A DNA stretch of 64,000 nucleotides from JBGANR01 sp044222225 (GCA_044222225.1 JBGANR010000010.1:83534-147533), one strand, 5' to 3'; shown: positions 42,934-51,643, numbered from the stretch's first letter. Numbers and translations are program-made. Notes: a model not told the origin generated them from the sequence alone.

Positions 42934-45267
42934 TCAGCCCGCCGCGACGACGGCCACCTCTCCCGGAACCAGGTCGATCTCCCGGCCGTAGGCCGTGATC
43001 CGCTCCGGTCCGCCGGCTCCGACGAGTTCGAAACGCGACTCGTCGTGTCCGAGGTCGACGCGGACGGCCCGTCCGCGCCATTGGACGGTGAAGCGCAGGC
43101 GTTCCCACGATTCGGGCAGCGCCGGTGCGAAGCGCAGGCCCTCGCCGGTGGCCAGCATGCCGCCGAAGCCGTTGACGGCGACCTGCCAGGTGCCGCCGGC
43201 CGAGGCGATGTGCATGCCTTCTTCGGTGTTGCCCTGGTTGTCGTCGAGGTCGACGAAGGCCGATCGCGCGAAGTACTGCTCGGCCATGCTCGGGTCGCCG
43301 ACCTGCAGGCCGACGATCGCGTGGATCGACGGGCTCAGCGACGACTTGTGCAGCGTGCGCGCCTCGTAGTACTCGAAGTTCGCCCGTCGGGTGGCCATCG
43401 AGTACTCGTCGGGCAGCATGAACACGAGCATCACGGAGTCCGGCTGCTTGAGCAGCTGGGTGTCTTCGCAGTTGAAGTGGTGGTAGCCCTCGGGATAGCT
43501 GGGCATGTTGTTCTCGTCCCAGTGGGTGATCGGGACGTCTTTGCGCTGGAAGTAGCCGTCGAACTGCTCGATGACCCCGACGTCCGGATCGCGCGGGGCG
43601 GGGATGCGGTCGGCGGCTTCGGCCCACTTGGCGGCTTCGGCCGCGTCGAGGCCGAGGCGGGCGGACAGTTCGGCGAGCGCGTCGGGGCGCTCGGCGGCCA
43701 TCCGCGCGTAGACCGCGGCGGCGTGTTCGAGGTGCCACGACGCCATCCGGTTGGTGAAGGCGTTGTTGTCGATGTGCGAGTGGAACTCGTCCGGGCCCAT
43801 GACGGTGTTCAGGACGAGCGCGTCACCGTCCTCCGCACAGCGCGAGCGCCAGAACCGCGCCGTGTCGAAGAGCACTTCGGCGCCCTCGCCGAAGAGGTAG
43901 TCGACGTCGCCGGTCACCTCGACGTAGCGGACGATCGCGTAGGCGACGTCCGCGGTGACGTGCAGCTCTTCGTCACGCGTGTAGAACCGGTTGAGCCCGT
44001 CGGGGGTGTGGGTGGGGCACTCCTCGCGGCCGGTGTCGGCCGATTCCCACGGGAACCGCGCGCCGAGCGTGCCGTTCTCGGCGGAGACCTCGCGAGCGCC
44101 GGGCAGGGTGTGGTGCCGGTAGCCGAGCAGGGCGCGGGCCGTCCGCGGCTGGGTGAACAGATAGAACGGCAGCATCATGATCTCGGTGTCCCAGAACACG
44201 TGCCCGCGATAGCCCTCGCCGGAGAGCGACTTGGCGCCGATGTTGACCGTGGGATCGTCCGGGTTCGCCGTGATGAGCAGGTGGTAGATCCCGAACCGGA
44301 GCGCCTGGGTGACGCGGTCGTCGCCGACGACCTCGCAGTCGGAGGCGTCCCAGAGCGTCTCCCAGGCAGCGGCGTTCGCGGCGGCCTCGGTGTCGTACGC
44401 GGCGTCGGCGACGGTCGCGACGGCGCGGTCGGCGACCGACCCTTCGGCGCCGAGATCGCGGGAGGTGGCGATCGCGACCAGCTTGTCGACGCCGATGGTC
44501 GCCCCCGCGGCGACGTCGAACGTCAGGACCTCGCCGACGTACTCGTGGCGCAGCACCCTGCGAGTGGCGGCGGGCTCGGGCGTCGGGAGGACGCGCAGGG
44601 CGTAGCCGATGTCGATGCCGGAGTCGATGGTGCGCGTCGTGACGTGGGACGTGCCGTCTTCGGTGACACCACGTCCGGTCTCGCGCAGGTGCGTCGAACG
44701 CGCCCACTTCTCCCATTTGCGTTCGTAGCCGAAGCGGACGCCGTCGGCGTAGGCGGGGAGTCGTTCGAGGTTGCGGCGGTGTGCGTCGACGCCGGTCTCG
44801 ACGGTGATCGTCGCGTCGGCGTCCAAGGGGGTCACCTCGACGCGCAAGGCGCAGCGGTCCCGGTTCGCCATGCTGGCGAACCGCTGGGTGCGTACTCGGG
44901 TGCGCCCGCCCGCGGTGTCGAGGAACTCGGTGGTGCGGGTGAGCGTGCCGGTGCGCAGATCGAGAACCCGCTCGTGCGCGAGGACCTCGCAGCTCTCCGG
45001 ATCCAGACGCAGCGGACCGCGGTAGATCTCGGTGTACAGCCAGTCCGGGGCGTTGACGAGGTCGATGACGAAGGCGTCGTAGGCGTCGTAGACGCCGGCG
45101 AGGAAGGTGCCGGGCAGGGCGCCGGTGTGCCGCTCCTCGAGTGAGCCGCGGGTGCCGAGCCGGCCGTTGCCGACGGTGAAGACCGTCTCGTGGTAGTTGG
45201 CGCGAGCCGGGTCCCAGCCGGTCTCGCGGATCGTCCAGGTGTCCAGGGCCGTCGCGAGTTCGGTCAT
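42934..45267 (-). CDS. GH65 disaccharide phosphorylase
   Basis: Glycoside hydrolase family 65 protein of 777 residues, the family of trehalose, maltose, kojibiose and nigerose phosphorylases that split alpha-glucosides with phosphate to beta-glucose 1-phosphate. N-terminal beta-sandwich ~1-270, linker, (alpha/alpha)6 catalytic barrel and C-terminal beta domain. Substrate-site segments: RGHVFWDTEIMMLPF, the general-acid Glu in TVMGPDEFHSH (Glu about 494) and the phosphate-region KQPDSVMLVFM. No signal peptide. ATG 45267 overlaps the PfkB stop (ATGA). Which disaccharide is used cannot be read; no beta-phosphoglucomutase gene is nearby. Confidence 0.9.
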   Translation of the reverse strand: MTELATALDTWTIRETGWDPARANYHETVFTVGNGRLGTRGSLEERHTGALPGTFLAGVYDAYDAFVIDLVNAPDWLYTEIYRGPLRLDPESCEVLAHERVLDLRTGTLTRTTEFLDTAGGRTRVRTQRFASMANRDRCALRVEVTPLDADATITVETGVDAHRRNLERLPAYADGVRFGYERKWEKWARSTHLRETGRGVTEDGTSHVTTRTIDSGIDIGYALRVLPTPEPAATRRVLRHEYVGEVLTFDVAAGATIGVDKLVAIATSRDLGAEGSVADRAVATVADAAYDTEAAANAAAWETLWDASDCEVVGDDRVTQALRFGIYHLLITANPDDPTVNIGAKSLSGEGYRGHVFWDTEIMMLPFYLFTQPRTARALLGYRHHTLPGAREVSAENGTLGARFPWESADTGREECPTHTPDGLNRFYTRDEELHVTADVAYAIVRYVEVTGDVDYLFGEGAEVLFDTARFWRSRCAEDGDALVLNTVMGPDEFHSHIDNNAFTNRMASWHLEHAAAVYARMAAERPDALAELSARLGLDAAEAAKWAEAADRIPAPRDPDVGVIEQFDGYFQRKDVPITHWDENNMPSYPEGYHHFNCEDTQLLKQPDSVMLVFMLPDEYSMATRRANFEYYEARTLHKSSLSPSIHAIVGLQVGDPSMAEQYFARSAFVDLDDNQGNTEEGMHIASAGGTWQVAVNGFGGMLATGEGLRFAPALPESWERLRFTVQWRGRAVRVDLGHDESRFELVGAGGPERITAYGREIDLVPGEVAVVAAG

Positions 45268-46283
45268 CGGCTCGCCACTCGACTGTCGGCTCCGAGCGCA
45301 CCGTAGGCCGCTTCGAGCTGCGCCTGGGTCTCCACGAGCGGCAGGTAGCCGGCGAGTTCGGTGCTGGAGCAGCGCTGCGCGCCCATCGCGTTGCCGTACT
45401 GTGCGGCGGCGACGAAATCGCCCGTCTCCAGGTAGCCGAAGGCCATGCCAGCGGCGAAGCTGTCACCGCAACCGGTGGTGTCGACGACGTGCTCGACCGG
45501 GACGCGGCCGACGGCCGTCTCACGCAGCGCCCCGTCGGGGCCGCGGTCGAAGACGATGCATCCGGTCTCGTCCAGCGTCACGCACACCGACTTGACGCCG
45601 TGGTCCAGGCAGTGACCGGCGAACTCGGGCAGTTGCTCGACGGGCAGCGGTGCGCCGAGGAGGTCGGGGTCGGCGCCCGGCGGCGGGAACCAGCTGCAGC
45701 CGGCCTCTTCGAGGTTCATCTTGAGGATGTCGATGTTCGGCAGCCAGGCGTCCCGATCGATCCACAGCCGGCTCGCGCGTACGCCGCCGGTCGTCAGGGC
45801 GACGGTCGGGCCGTGGCCGTCGAGGAGGATCGCGCCGTCGCTGTATTGACGGATGTAGGCCAGCGTCGGCTGGGCCACCTCGTAGTCGGTGATGGGGACG
45901 CAGACGAAGATGTCGGAGTCGAGGGCGAACGCGACGTCCTTCGGGGTGATCGGGTGCATGAACCCGGTCTGCCGCTCGTCGCGGAAGTTCTGGTCGCGGA
46001 AGGTGAGCTCGACGACGTCGCCGCGGTCGCTGTCGGCGCGGATGCCGGTGAGGTCGACGTTGGAGAACTGCGAGAGGTGCTCGCGGATCGGCTCGAGGTC
46101 GCGCTTGCGGACGTGGACGATCGGGCGGACGACGTCCTCGGGCCCGAGCAGCGAGGCGAGCGCCGCGACGGTGTAGAGCGCGCAGCCGTACTTCTCGAGG
46201 ACGTCGCCGCGATGGGTGACGACGTGATCGAAGGGGATCGGTCCGAGGACGGCGACTTTGCGCGGCGGACGGGAAGCGGTCAT
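45264..46283 (-). CDS. PfkB-family carbohydrate kinase of the GH65 operon
   Basis: Ribokinase-like kinase of 339 residues. Opening KVAVLGPIPFDHVVTHRGD followed by EKYGCALYTVAAL replaces the usual GG.NA sugar-binding motif, so the substrate pocket is atypical. The C-terminal catalytic signature HVVDTTGCGDSFAAGMAFG has the conserved GCGD Asp. ATG 46283 has GGAGGAG 7 bases upstream. Translationally coupled to the GH65 phosphorylase, so it probably phosphorylates the disaccharide or the sugar released by phosphorolysis. Confidence 0.85.
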   Translation of the reverse strand: MTASRPPRKVAVLGPIPFDHVVTHRGDVLEKYGCALYTVAALASLLGPEDVVRPIVHVRKRDLEPIREHLSQFSNVDLTGIRADSDRGDVVELTFRDQNFRDERQTGFMHPITPKDVAFALDSDIFVCVPITDYEVAQPTLAYIRQYSDGAILLDGHGPTVALTTGGVRASRLWIDRDAWLPNIDILKMNLEEAGCSWFPPPGADPDLLGAPLPVEQLPEFAGHCLDHGVKSVCVTLDETGCIVFDRGPDGALRETAVGRVPVEHVVDTTGCGDSFAAGMAFGYLETGDFVAAAQYGNAMGAQRCSSTELAGYLPLVETQAQLEAAYGALGADSRVASR

Positions 46284-46351
46284 GATGTGACTCCTCCAGA
46301 GATATGCCGCGAAGTGGCTTAAACGGGCCTCGCGGCGGGTATGAGAGAGCA

Positions 46352-46379
46352 CCCCCGGCGGGCGGTGGCCCGCCGGGGG
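46352..46379 (-). terminator. 12-bp GC-rich hairpin between sugar porter and PfkB genes
   Basis: CCCCCGGCGGGC (46352-46363) and GCCCGCCGGGGG (46368-46379) form a perfect 12-bp stem with loop GGTG. On the minus strand it is followed by TGCTCTCTC, not a full T-run. It lies ~90 bases after the porter stop and ~70 before the kinase start, so it could partly terminate transcription and lower expression of the kinase and phosphorylase. Confidence 0.6.
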
Positions 46380-46387
46380 AGGTCGTA

Positions 46388-46455
46388 CGTTTCCGGCGAG
46401 CCGTGGCTGGCCGGGAGGGGTGGTGCGTTTCCGGACGTGTGGTGCCGCCGGGAGG
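46388..46455. repeat. Imperfect ~38-bp tandem duplication
   Basis: CGTTTCCGG occurs at 46388-46396 and 46426-46434, and CCGGGAGG at 46411-46418 and 46448-46455: the same two blocks in the same order with a period of 37-38 bases. Non-coding, just downstream of the sugar porter stop. Confidence 0.5.
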
Positions 46456-46469
46456 TGTTGCGGAACGCG

Positions 46470-47948
46470 TCAGTGAGCGGGGTGCTCGATGCCCGCGGCC
46501 TTGTCCATGTCCTCGAGCGACATGCCCTTGGTCTCCTTCACGAACTTCACGACGAAGATGAACGAGAGGATGGCGAAGAGGCTGTAGAGGCCGTAGGCGA
46601 CACCGAGGCTGAAGTCCTTGAGGCTCGGGAAGCTGACGGTGATGACCCAGTTGGCCGCCCACTGTCCGGCGGCGGCGAGGGAGAGCGCCGCGCCGCGGAT
46701 GCGGTTCGGGAACATCTCGCCGAGCAGCACCCAGACGATCGGTCCCCAGCTCATGCCGAAGAACACGACGAACAGGTTGGCTGCGACGAGCGCGACCGGA
46801 CCCGCCGCGCCGGAGAGATGCGGCTCCAGGACGCCGGTGGTGGCGTTGGGGATCTGCTCGGCGGTGGCGAAGCAGACGGCCATCGTGCCGAGGGTCACGG
46901 CCATGCCGGCCGAGCCGACCACCAGCAGCGGCTTGCGGCCGACGCGGTCGACGAGTGCGATCGCGACGAGCGTCGTGGCGATGTTGACGATCGAGGTGAA
47001 GACGCTGATCTGGAACGACTGCTCCTCGCCGAAGCCGACGGCGCTCCACAGGACGGTGGAGTAGTAGAAGATGACGTTGATGCCGACGAACTGCTGGAAC
47101 ATCGAGAGCAGCAGGCCGACCCAGACGATCGGGTAGACGCCGCCGGTGGCGCGCTTGAGGTCCTTCCAGGACGGCTTGGTGTCGGTGTCGAGGCTGCCGC
47201 GGATCCGCTCGATCGTGATCTCGAGGTTGCGCTCGCCGAGCAGGCGCTCGAGGACGGCGCGGGCCTCGGGCAGGCGCTGCTGCGAGATGAGGTAGCGCGG
47301 CGACTCGGGGATCGTGTAGGCGAGGCCGCCGTAGACGACCGCCGGAATGGCCATCGCCAGGAACATCCAGCGCCACGCCTCCATGCCGAGCCACAGGTCG
47401 TTGCCGGCGCCGCCCGCCATCCGGGCGAGGATCCAGTCGATGAGGAACGACGCGAAGATGCCGGTGACGATCGCCAACTGCTGAAGAGAGCCGAGGCGGC
47501 CGCGGATCCGGGCCGGTGACGTCTCGGCGATGTATGCGGGCGCGATGACCGACGCGATGCCGACGCCGACGCCGCCGACGACGCGGAAGAAGATGAACGA
47601 GTAGAGCTCGGGCGCGAAACCGCAGCCGATGGCACTGATGAAGAACAGCACTGCCGCGATCTTCATGACCGTCAGGCGGCCGATCCGGTCGGCGAGGCGA
47701 CCGGCGTTCATGGCGCCTGCGGCCGCACCGAGCAGTGCGGACGCGACGGCGAAACCGAGTGGCGCCGAGGCCACGTCGAATTCGTGCTCGATCGCGGCCA
47801 CGGCGCCGTTGATGACGGCACTGTCGTAACCGAACAGCAGACCGCCGAGCGCGGCTACCGAGGCGATCCGGACGACGCCTTTGCCTCCGCCGCCCTCGTC
47901 GTCGCCGTAGATCGATTCTTCGTTGGAGACTGCGCCTCCGCCTTCCAT
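46470..47948 (-). CDS. Sugar porter family MFS transporter
   Basis: Twelve-helix sugar:proton symporter of 492 residues. Sugar-porter signatures are all present: GRLADRIGRLTVMK after helix 2, PAYIAETSPARIRGRLGSL in the helix 4-5 loop, PESPRYLI after helix 6, QQFVGINVIFYYS in helix 7, DRVGRKPLL after helix 8 and the C-terminal ETKGMSLED. ATG 47948 has AGGGGA 9 bases upstream; the GTG 30 bases earlier is less likely. It lies downstream of a ROK regulator on the same strand. Probably imports the disaccharide cleaved by the GH65 enzyme. Confidence 0.92.
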   Translation of the reverse strand: MEGGGAVSNEESIYGDDEGGGGKGVVRIASVAALGGLLFGYDSAVINGAVAAIEHEFDVASAPLGFAVASALLGAAAGAMNAGRLADRIGRLTVMKIAAVLFFISAIGCGFAPELYSFIFFRVVGGVGVGIASVIAPAYIAETSPARIRGRLGSLQQLAIVTGIFASFLIDWILARMAGGAGNDLWLGMEAWRWMFLAMAIPAVVYGGLAYTIPESPRYLISQQRLPEARAVLERLLGERNLEITIERIRGSLDTDTKPSWKDLKRATGGVYPIVWVGLLLSMFQQFVGINVIFYYSTVLWSAVGFGEEQSFQISVFTSIVNIATTLVAIALVDRVGRKPLLVVGSAGMAVTLGTMAVCFATAEQIPNATTGVLEPHLSGAAGPVALVAANLFVVFFGMSWGPIVWVLLGEMFPNRIRGAALSLAAAGQWAANWVITVSFPSLKDFSLGVAYGLYSLFAILSFIFVVKFVKETKGMSLEDMDKAAGIEHPAH

Positions 47949-47980
47949 GTGTGACTTCCCCTCTGGTTCCCGGGCCACGG

Positions 47981-48002
47981 CGATGTGACCCGAAGCACAT
48001 CG
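47981..48002 (-). promoter_or_regulatory. Inverted repeat upstream of the sugar porter
   Basis: CGATGTG and CACATCG flank an 8-base spacer, 33-54 bases upstream of the porter start. It could be an operator for the adjacent ROK repressor or a leader hairpin. A candidate promoter for the porter (TTGAAC, 17 bases, TTCGAT on the minus strand) lies next to it. Confidence 0.35.
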
Positions 48003-48065
48003 AACTACAAAGGCGGGAGAAGTTCAAGACCTAGAGAAGTGAACGCTCTTGTTTCCCTTGTGTAT

Positions 48066-49250
48066 TCATGACTTGAACACGCCGGGCGAGCTGTTCTCGA
48101 GTGCCCGAGCGACGGCGCCGAGCACATGAGCACGTGGGCCGAGCTGTGCCCGGACGATCGTCAGCGCATCGGCTGCGGCGGGGACGCCGCACCGGGACAC
48201 CACCCGTTCGATGGAGGGAACCAGCAGGTCGGAGGCTTGTGCGAGCTCCCCGCCGAGGATGAGCAGCTTCGGGTTCAGCAGGCTGCACAGGCTCGCGACG
48301 GCCTGGCCGACCTGCAGTCCGACATCGGTGAGGATCCGGTGGCAGGCCCGGTCGCCGGCCTCGGCGCGCGTGACGATCTCCCGGATCGTGAGCCGCGTGC
48401 CGAGGATGGGCTCGAGGACGTCGGTGACCGAACGGGCGGAGACGAGCGTCTCCAGGCAGCCGCGGTTGCCACAGCGACAGAGCCGCCCGTACTCGTGAAC
48501 CGTCGCGTGCCCGATCTCGCCCGCGGTTCCGGAGGCGCCCGAATACGCCCGGCCGGCGATGATGATCCCGGCGCCCACGCCGTCCGACAGCTTCAGATAC
48601 GCCAGGTCGTCGACGCCGACGCCCGCGCCCCACAGGTGTTCGGCGACCGCGCCGAGGTTGGCGTCGTTGTCCACGGTGACTCGCGTCGAGAGGCCGAGGG
48701 CGTCGGTGACGACGGCGCCGGCGTCGACCCCGACCCAGCCCGGCAGGATCGTCGGCGCGCCGACCAGACCCGTCGTCGAATCGATCGGAGCCGGCAGGCC
48801 CATCGCGGCGCCGACGACGTCGTCCCGGGCGATCCCGGCGTCCTCGAGCACGCCGTCGACCAGGCGGCAAACGATGTCGATACCCTCGCCGGACGACAGG
48901 TCGGGCGCCGTGTCGACGCGCCGCTCGGCGAGGATGTTGTGGGCCAGGTCGGACGCGGCGACCGTGACGTGCCGATGCCCGTAGTCGATGCCGACGACGT
49001 AGCCGACCCGGTCGGCCAGACGCACGGCCCGACGCCGGCCGCCGGCATCGCGGACGGCGGCGTGACCGTCGGCCTCGAGGCCACGGACGATGTTCGAGAC
49101 CGTCGCGGGGGCGAGCCCGGTGGCGCGCGAAAGGTCGGCCTGCGTCATCTCCCCGGCCCGACGCAGCGTGTCGAGGACCAGTGCGCGGTTGCGAAGCCGC
49201 AGTGTCGCCGTCGAGCCGGGGCCGCTCGGTGGTGTCGGCGTGCCGGTCAT
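48066..49250 (-). CDS. ROK-family transcriptional repressor
   Basis: Sugar-responsive regulator of 394 residues. The N-terminal winged helix (TQADLSRATGLAPATVSNIV) binds DNA; the C-terminal ROK kinase-like domain shows VVGIDYGHRHVTV, the ATP-region DNDANLGAVAEHLWG, and the ROK zinc motif GHATVHEYGRLCRCGNRGCL with His and three Cys. ATG 49250 opens just before the winged helix. Upstream, two TTGATCA-type sites in inverted orientation lie at 49324-49330 and 49354-49360 and may be autoregulatory. Likely represses the sugar porter, PfkB and GH65 genes until sugar binds. Confidence 0.9.
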   Translation of the reverse strand: MTGTPTPPSGPGSTATLRLRNRALVLDTLRRAGEMTQADLSRATGLAPATVSNIVRGLEADGHAAVRDAGGRRRAVRLADRVGYVVGIDYGHRHVTVAASDLAHNILAERRVDTAPDLSSGEGIDIVCRLVDGVLEDAGIARDDVVGAAMGLPAPIDSTTGLVGAPTILPGWVGVDAGAVVTDALGLSTRVTVDNDANLGAVAEHLWGAGVGVDDLAYLKLSDGVGAGIIIAGRAYSGASGTAGEIGHATVHEYGRLCRCGNRGCLETLVSARSVTDVLEPILGTRLTIREIVTRAEAGDRACHRILTDVGLQVGQAVASLCSLLNPKLLILGGELAQASDLLVPSIERVVSRCGVPAAADALTIVRAQLGPRAHVLGAVARALENSSPGVFKS

Positions 49251-49377
49251 GGTTGGCGATTGTGGCACAGCCACGGAGGTCGACGGTGGGAGTCTGGCGG
49301 GACCTGGCCGCTGATGGCTCTTGTTGATCACCCGAAAGGCCAGCCGATTGAACTGATCAAATTCGGGCCGAGTGCCC

Positions 49378-50496
49378 CTACTTGTCGCAGCCGATGCCGT
49401 CGCCGTCTCGGTCGAGGTGCGTCCCGTAGCCCGGCTGACCGCGGTAGACCGGTGCGGCGCCGGCTCTACGGGCCTCGGTGCAGTTCTTGTAAGCGGCGCG
49501 CGGGGCCGGATCGCGCGTCGTGGCCGGCGGCGTGTACGTGGGTGCCGGTTCGCGGGTCGTTTCGCGCGTCGTCTCCCGTGGGGCTGGAACCGGCGTCCGG
49601 GTGGCGGTCCGCGACGGGGTGGACGTCGCCGGCGTCGACGACGTCGTGGTCGGGATCGTCGCGCCGCATTCGCCGAGGACGCGCGTCATCGCGTCCTTCT
49701 CGGCCTGCGTCACCCACAGTCGGTAAGCGGCTTTGACGTCGATCTGCCGCGACACATAGGTGCAGCGGTAGTCCTTCGCCGGCGGCAACCACGTGGCGGC
49801 GTCGCCCTCGGCCTTCTTCTGGTACGTCGGTCCGTCGGTGGCCTGCAGGTTGCGTGGATCGTTGGCGAAGTTCCGACGCTCGTCGGCGCCGAGCTGCTGT
49901 GCGCCCTTCTGCCAGGCGTCGGAAAGCGATACGACGTGATCGATCTCGACGGCGGTGCCGTTCTCGCGTGTGTATTCGATCGTCGTGCCGGTGTACGGGT
50001 CGTGGAGGGTCCCGGTGAGCACGACGCAATCCCGCGTTCCGGGGCGGAAAGTCGGATTCTTCAGATCGCGCTTGAGGATGTCGTTGCGGGTGTCGCAGCC
50101 GTTGTGACCGCCGTCGACGGCGACGTCGTCAGACCACGCCTGCCCGTATCTTCCGCGGTCGTAGCCGGTCTTCGGGGCGCGCCCCTTCACGGTGAGTGTG
50201 TTCAGCCGGGTGAACGACGCGTCGGCATCCGGAGTCGGCGTCGAATGCGTGGTCGGCGCTTCGGTGGAATCGGCTGTCGTCGACGGTGTGTCGACCGCTG
50301 CCGTGGGCTGCGTCTTCTCTGTATCGGGCAGCAGGGTGCCGAGAACAACCAGTCCGACGAATACGCCGCCGACGCCGAGTGCGATCTTCTTGCCGCGGCC
50401 CATGCGTCGTGGCCTGGGTGGCGGCGGAGGCGGGAAAGACGGCGGTGGCGGAAACGGCGGAGGTGGGAGATACGGCTGGTTCACGCGCCGGATCAT
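49378..50496 (-). CDS. Membrane-anchored HNH-type protein with Excalibur domain
   Basis: Protein of 372 residues. A Pro-rich cytoplasmic tail (YLPPPPFPPPPSFPPPPPP) precedes a basic stop (RPRRMGRGKK) and one transmembrane helix (~residues 42-60). A Thr/Ser/Pro linker then leads to a DUF1524/GmrSD-C-like HNH nuclease domain with VEIDHVVSLSDAW and DPRNLQATDGP. After a second Thr/Pro/Arg linker the C-terminus is an Excalibur calcium-binding domain, YKNCTEARRAGAAPVYRG then DRDGDGIGCDK. The nuclease domain would face outward, so it may act on extracellular DNA. Role unknown. Confidence 0.85.
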   Translation of the reverse strand: MIRRVNQPYLPPPPFPPPPSFPPPPPPRPRRMGRGKKIALGVGGVFVGLVVLGTLLPDTEKTQPTAAVDTPSTTADSTEAPTTHSTPTPDADASFTRLNTLTVKGRAPKTGYDRGRYGQAWSDDVAVDGGHNGCDTRNDILKRDLKNPTFRPGTRDCVVLTGTLHDPYTGTTIEYTRENGTAVEIDHVVSLSDAWQKGAQQLGADERRNFANDPRNLQATDGPTYQKKAEGDAATWLPPAKDYRCTYVSRQIDVKAAYRLWVTQAEKDAMTRVLGECGATIPTTTSSTPATSTPSRTATRTPVPAPRETTRETTREPAPTYTPPATTRDPAPRAAYKNCTEARRAGAAPVYRGQPGYGTHLDRDGDGIGCDK

Positions 50497-50526
50497 GACA
50501 CCGCCGCCTGGTGGCGGCAAAGCGCA

Positions 50527-50739
50527 TCACCCTTGCGGGTGGATCGGCCGAATGGTGCCGCGTGTTCGGTGCGGCGATGGGCTGGACAGGCCGACGGGGT
50601 CGGGCGGAACATGCTCCGCCCCACTACTGGTGCAACTCTGCGTCGTTTGAGTGAAGTATCCACGCTGCCAAGCCGCGATGACACCGATGATCAGCCAGAC
50701 GAGCACTACTATCGTGACCCAGCGGAATCCGCGCCTCAT
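50527..50739 (-). CDS. Small membrane protein, unknown function
   Basis: Protein of 70 residues with one clear transmembrane helix (RWVTIVVLVWLIIGVIAA) and a polar C-terminus with one cysteine. ATG 50739 has GGGAGG 6 bases upstream; earlier starts in the frame lack such a site. The N-terminal half resembles short actinobacterial membrane proteins that continue into a conserved GPLNY-type segment, but this C-terminus does not match, so it may be divergent or altered. It lies 31 bases upstream of the HNH/Excalibur gene on the same strand. Confidence 0.55.
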   Translation of the reverse strand: MRRGFRWVTIVVLVWLIIGVIAAWQRGYFTQTTQSCTSSGAEHVPPDPVGLSSPSPHRTRGTIRPIHPQG

Positions 50740-50844
50740 TGTCGACCTCCCTGAGCTCCGCCATGAGTAGATCTTTTTCTTTCGGGTATCCATTTCGGGA
50801 TCACCGCTGCGCGGCGTTGAGCGGCCGCGCCATCACGCGGTCAT

Positions 50845-51000
50845 TCAGTAGTAGTGTCTGCGGCCTCCGACGGCGCGCCCCATCGATCCCATGGCCAGGA
50901 GGACCAGGCCGATGACGAGAACGATGATGCCGATTGTCCAGAGAATGGAGATTTTGAGGACGAACCCGGCGATGAGCAGGACGATTCCTACAATTATCAT
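50845..51000 (-). CDS. DUF6131-like small membrane protein
   Basis: Protein of 51 residues, essentially two hydrophobic helices (IIVGIVLLIAGFVL and ILWTIGIIVLVIGLVLLAMG) and a tail GSMGRAVGGRRHYY, matching the small actinobacterial DUF6131 family. ATG 51000 has GGAG 8 bases upstream and gives the family length; an upstream ATG would add 11 residues. Function unknown; some tiny two-helix proteins of this kind are stress-induced. Confidence 0.72.
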   Translation of the reverse strand: MIIVGIVLLIAGFVLKISILWTIGIIVLVIGLVLLAMGSMGRAVGGRRHYY

Positions 51001-51148
51001 GATTGCACTCCAGATTGAGAAACGATGCGGCACTGAAACCGCGATCGATGAGATGAGTTTGGATCGGCGCCGGGACGTCGTCGCGTCAGAGTGCGACTCG
51101 GCGCCTCGGGACCGGTGGGCGAACGATCGTCAAATTCCACTCCCAACT

Positions 51149-51161
51149 GAGGTTCGACCTC
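51149..51161. promoter_or_regulatory. Dyad GAGGT-TCG-ACCTC
   Basis: Five-base perfect arms with a 3-base centre, about 150 bases upstream of the DUF6131-like gene and next to AT-rich sequence. Candidate operator or small hairpin; no known regulator motif recognised. Confidence 0.3.
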
Positions 51162-51622
51162 TAATAGGGGACATATATTCAATCTAACCGCGAGCGGTGA
51201 CTCCTGCAACCTCCCGGTGTCATTCGATTTCCGGCCGCGCTGGTTCGACGATCGAATTTCGCCGACCGATCATGATTTCAGGGTGGCGGTACGGATATCA
51301 GGGGTGTAGTATGCGATTCAGCGTTCGCGGCATCACGGGTGGCCGTTAGGCCGGGTATGTCGACGGTATTCTTGACCGTTTGCTCAACGGCACTCACCCT
51401 GATCGGCGCCATTTTCGTATTTCAGGTAAATCCGTTGAATAGAGATCGACATCCATCGCGCCGATTCCGTGCGACCTGTCGGCGTCCGTGTCTGGTTCGT
51501 CTTCGCTGCGGTCTTGGCTCGCCCGACGGCCGGTGTCGACGCCCGAGGACGAGTCGCGGCGCCCGTCTCACGTTCGCCGCCCGGGGCGCGTCTTCAAGGT
51601 GCAGGGAGAAGGTCGTGTTCCG

Positions 51623-51643
51623 GCGAACCTCGCGAAGGTTCGC
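51623..51643 (+). promoter_or_regulatory. 8-bp dyad upstream of the sigma-ogt operon
   Basis: GCGAACCT (51623-51630) and AGGTTCGC (51636-51643) are exact inverted copies around CGCGA, 20 bases before the sigma-factor start. The CGAAC/GTTCG half-sites look like an actinobacterial LexA box but are 9 rather than 4 bases apart, so LexA binding is doubtful. Could be a regulator site or a hairpin. Confidence 0.45.

Noticed and set aside
42856..45144. Plus-strand frame of 762 codons opposite the GH65 gene
   Set aside because: Shadow of the GH65 phosphorylase, whose motifs and length are unambiguous.
49324..49360. Two TTGATCA sites upstream of the ROK gene as its operator
   Set aside because: TGATCA is itself palindromic and the 23-base spacing is not typical of ROK operators; mentioned only as a weak possibility in the ROK entry.
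51357..51440. Short hydrophobic frame starting ATG 51357 (possible small membrane protein)
   Set aside because: No ribosome-binding site, no proper stop (the frame runs into ogt) and the hydrophobic part becomes Arg-rich noise; AT-richer DNA alone explains it.
51623..51643. LexA (SOS) box upstream of the sigma-ogt operon
   Set aside because: Half-sites match but the 9-base centre is not compatible with the usual 4-base spacing; kept only as an unassigned dyad.
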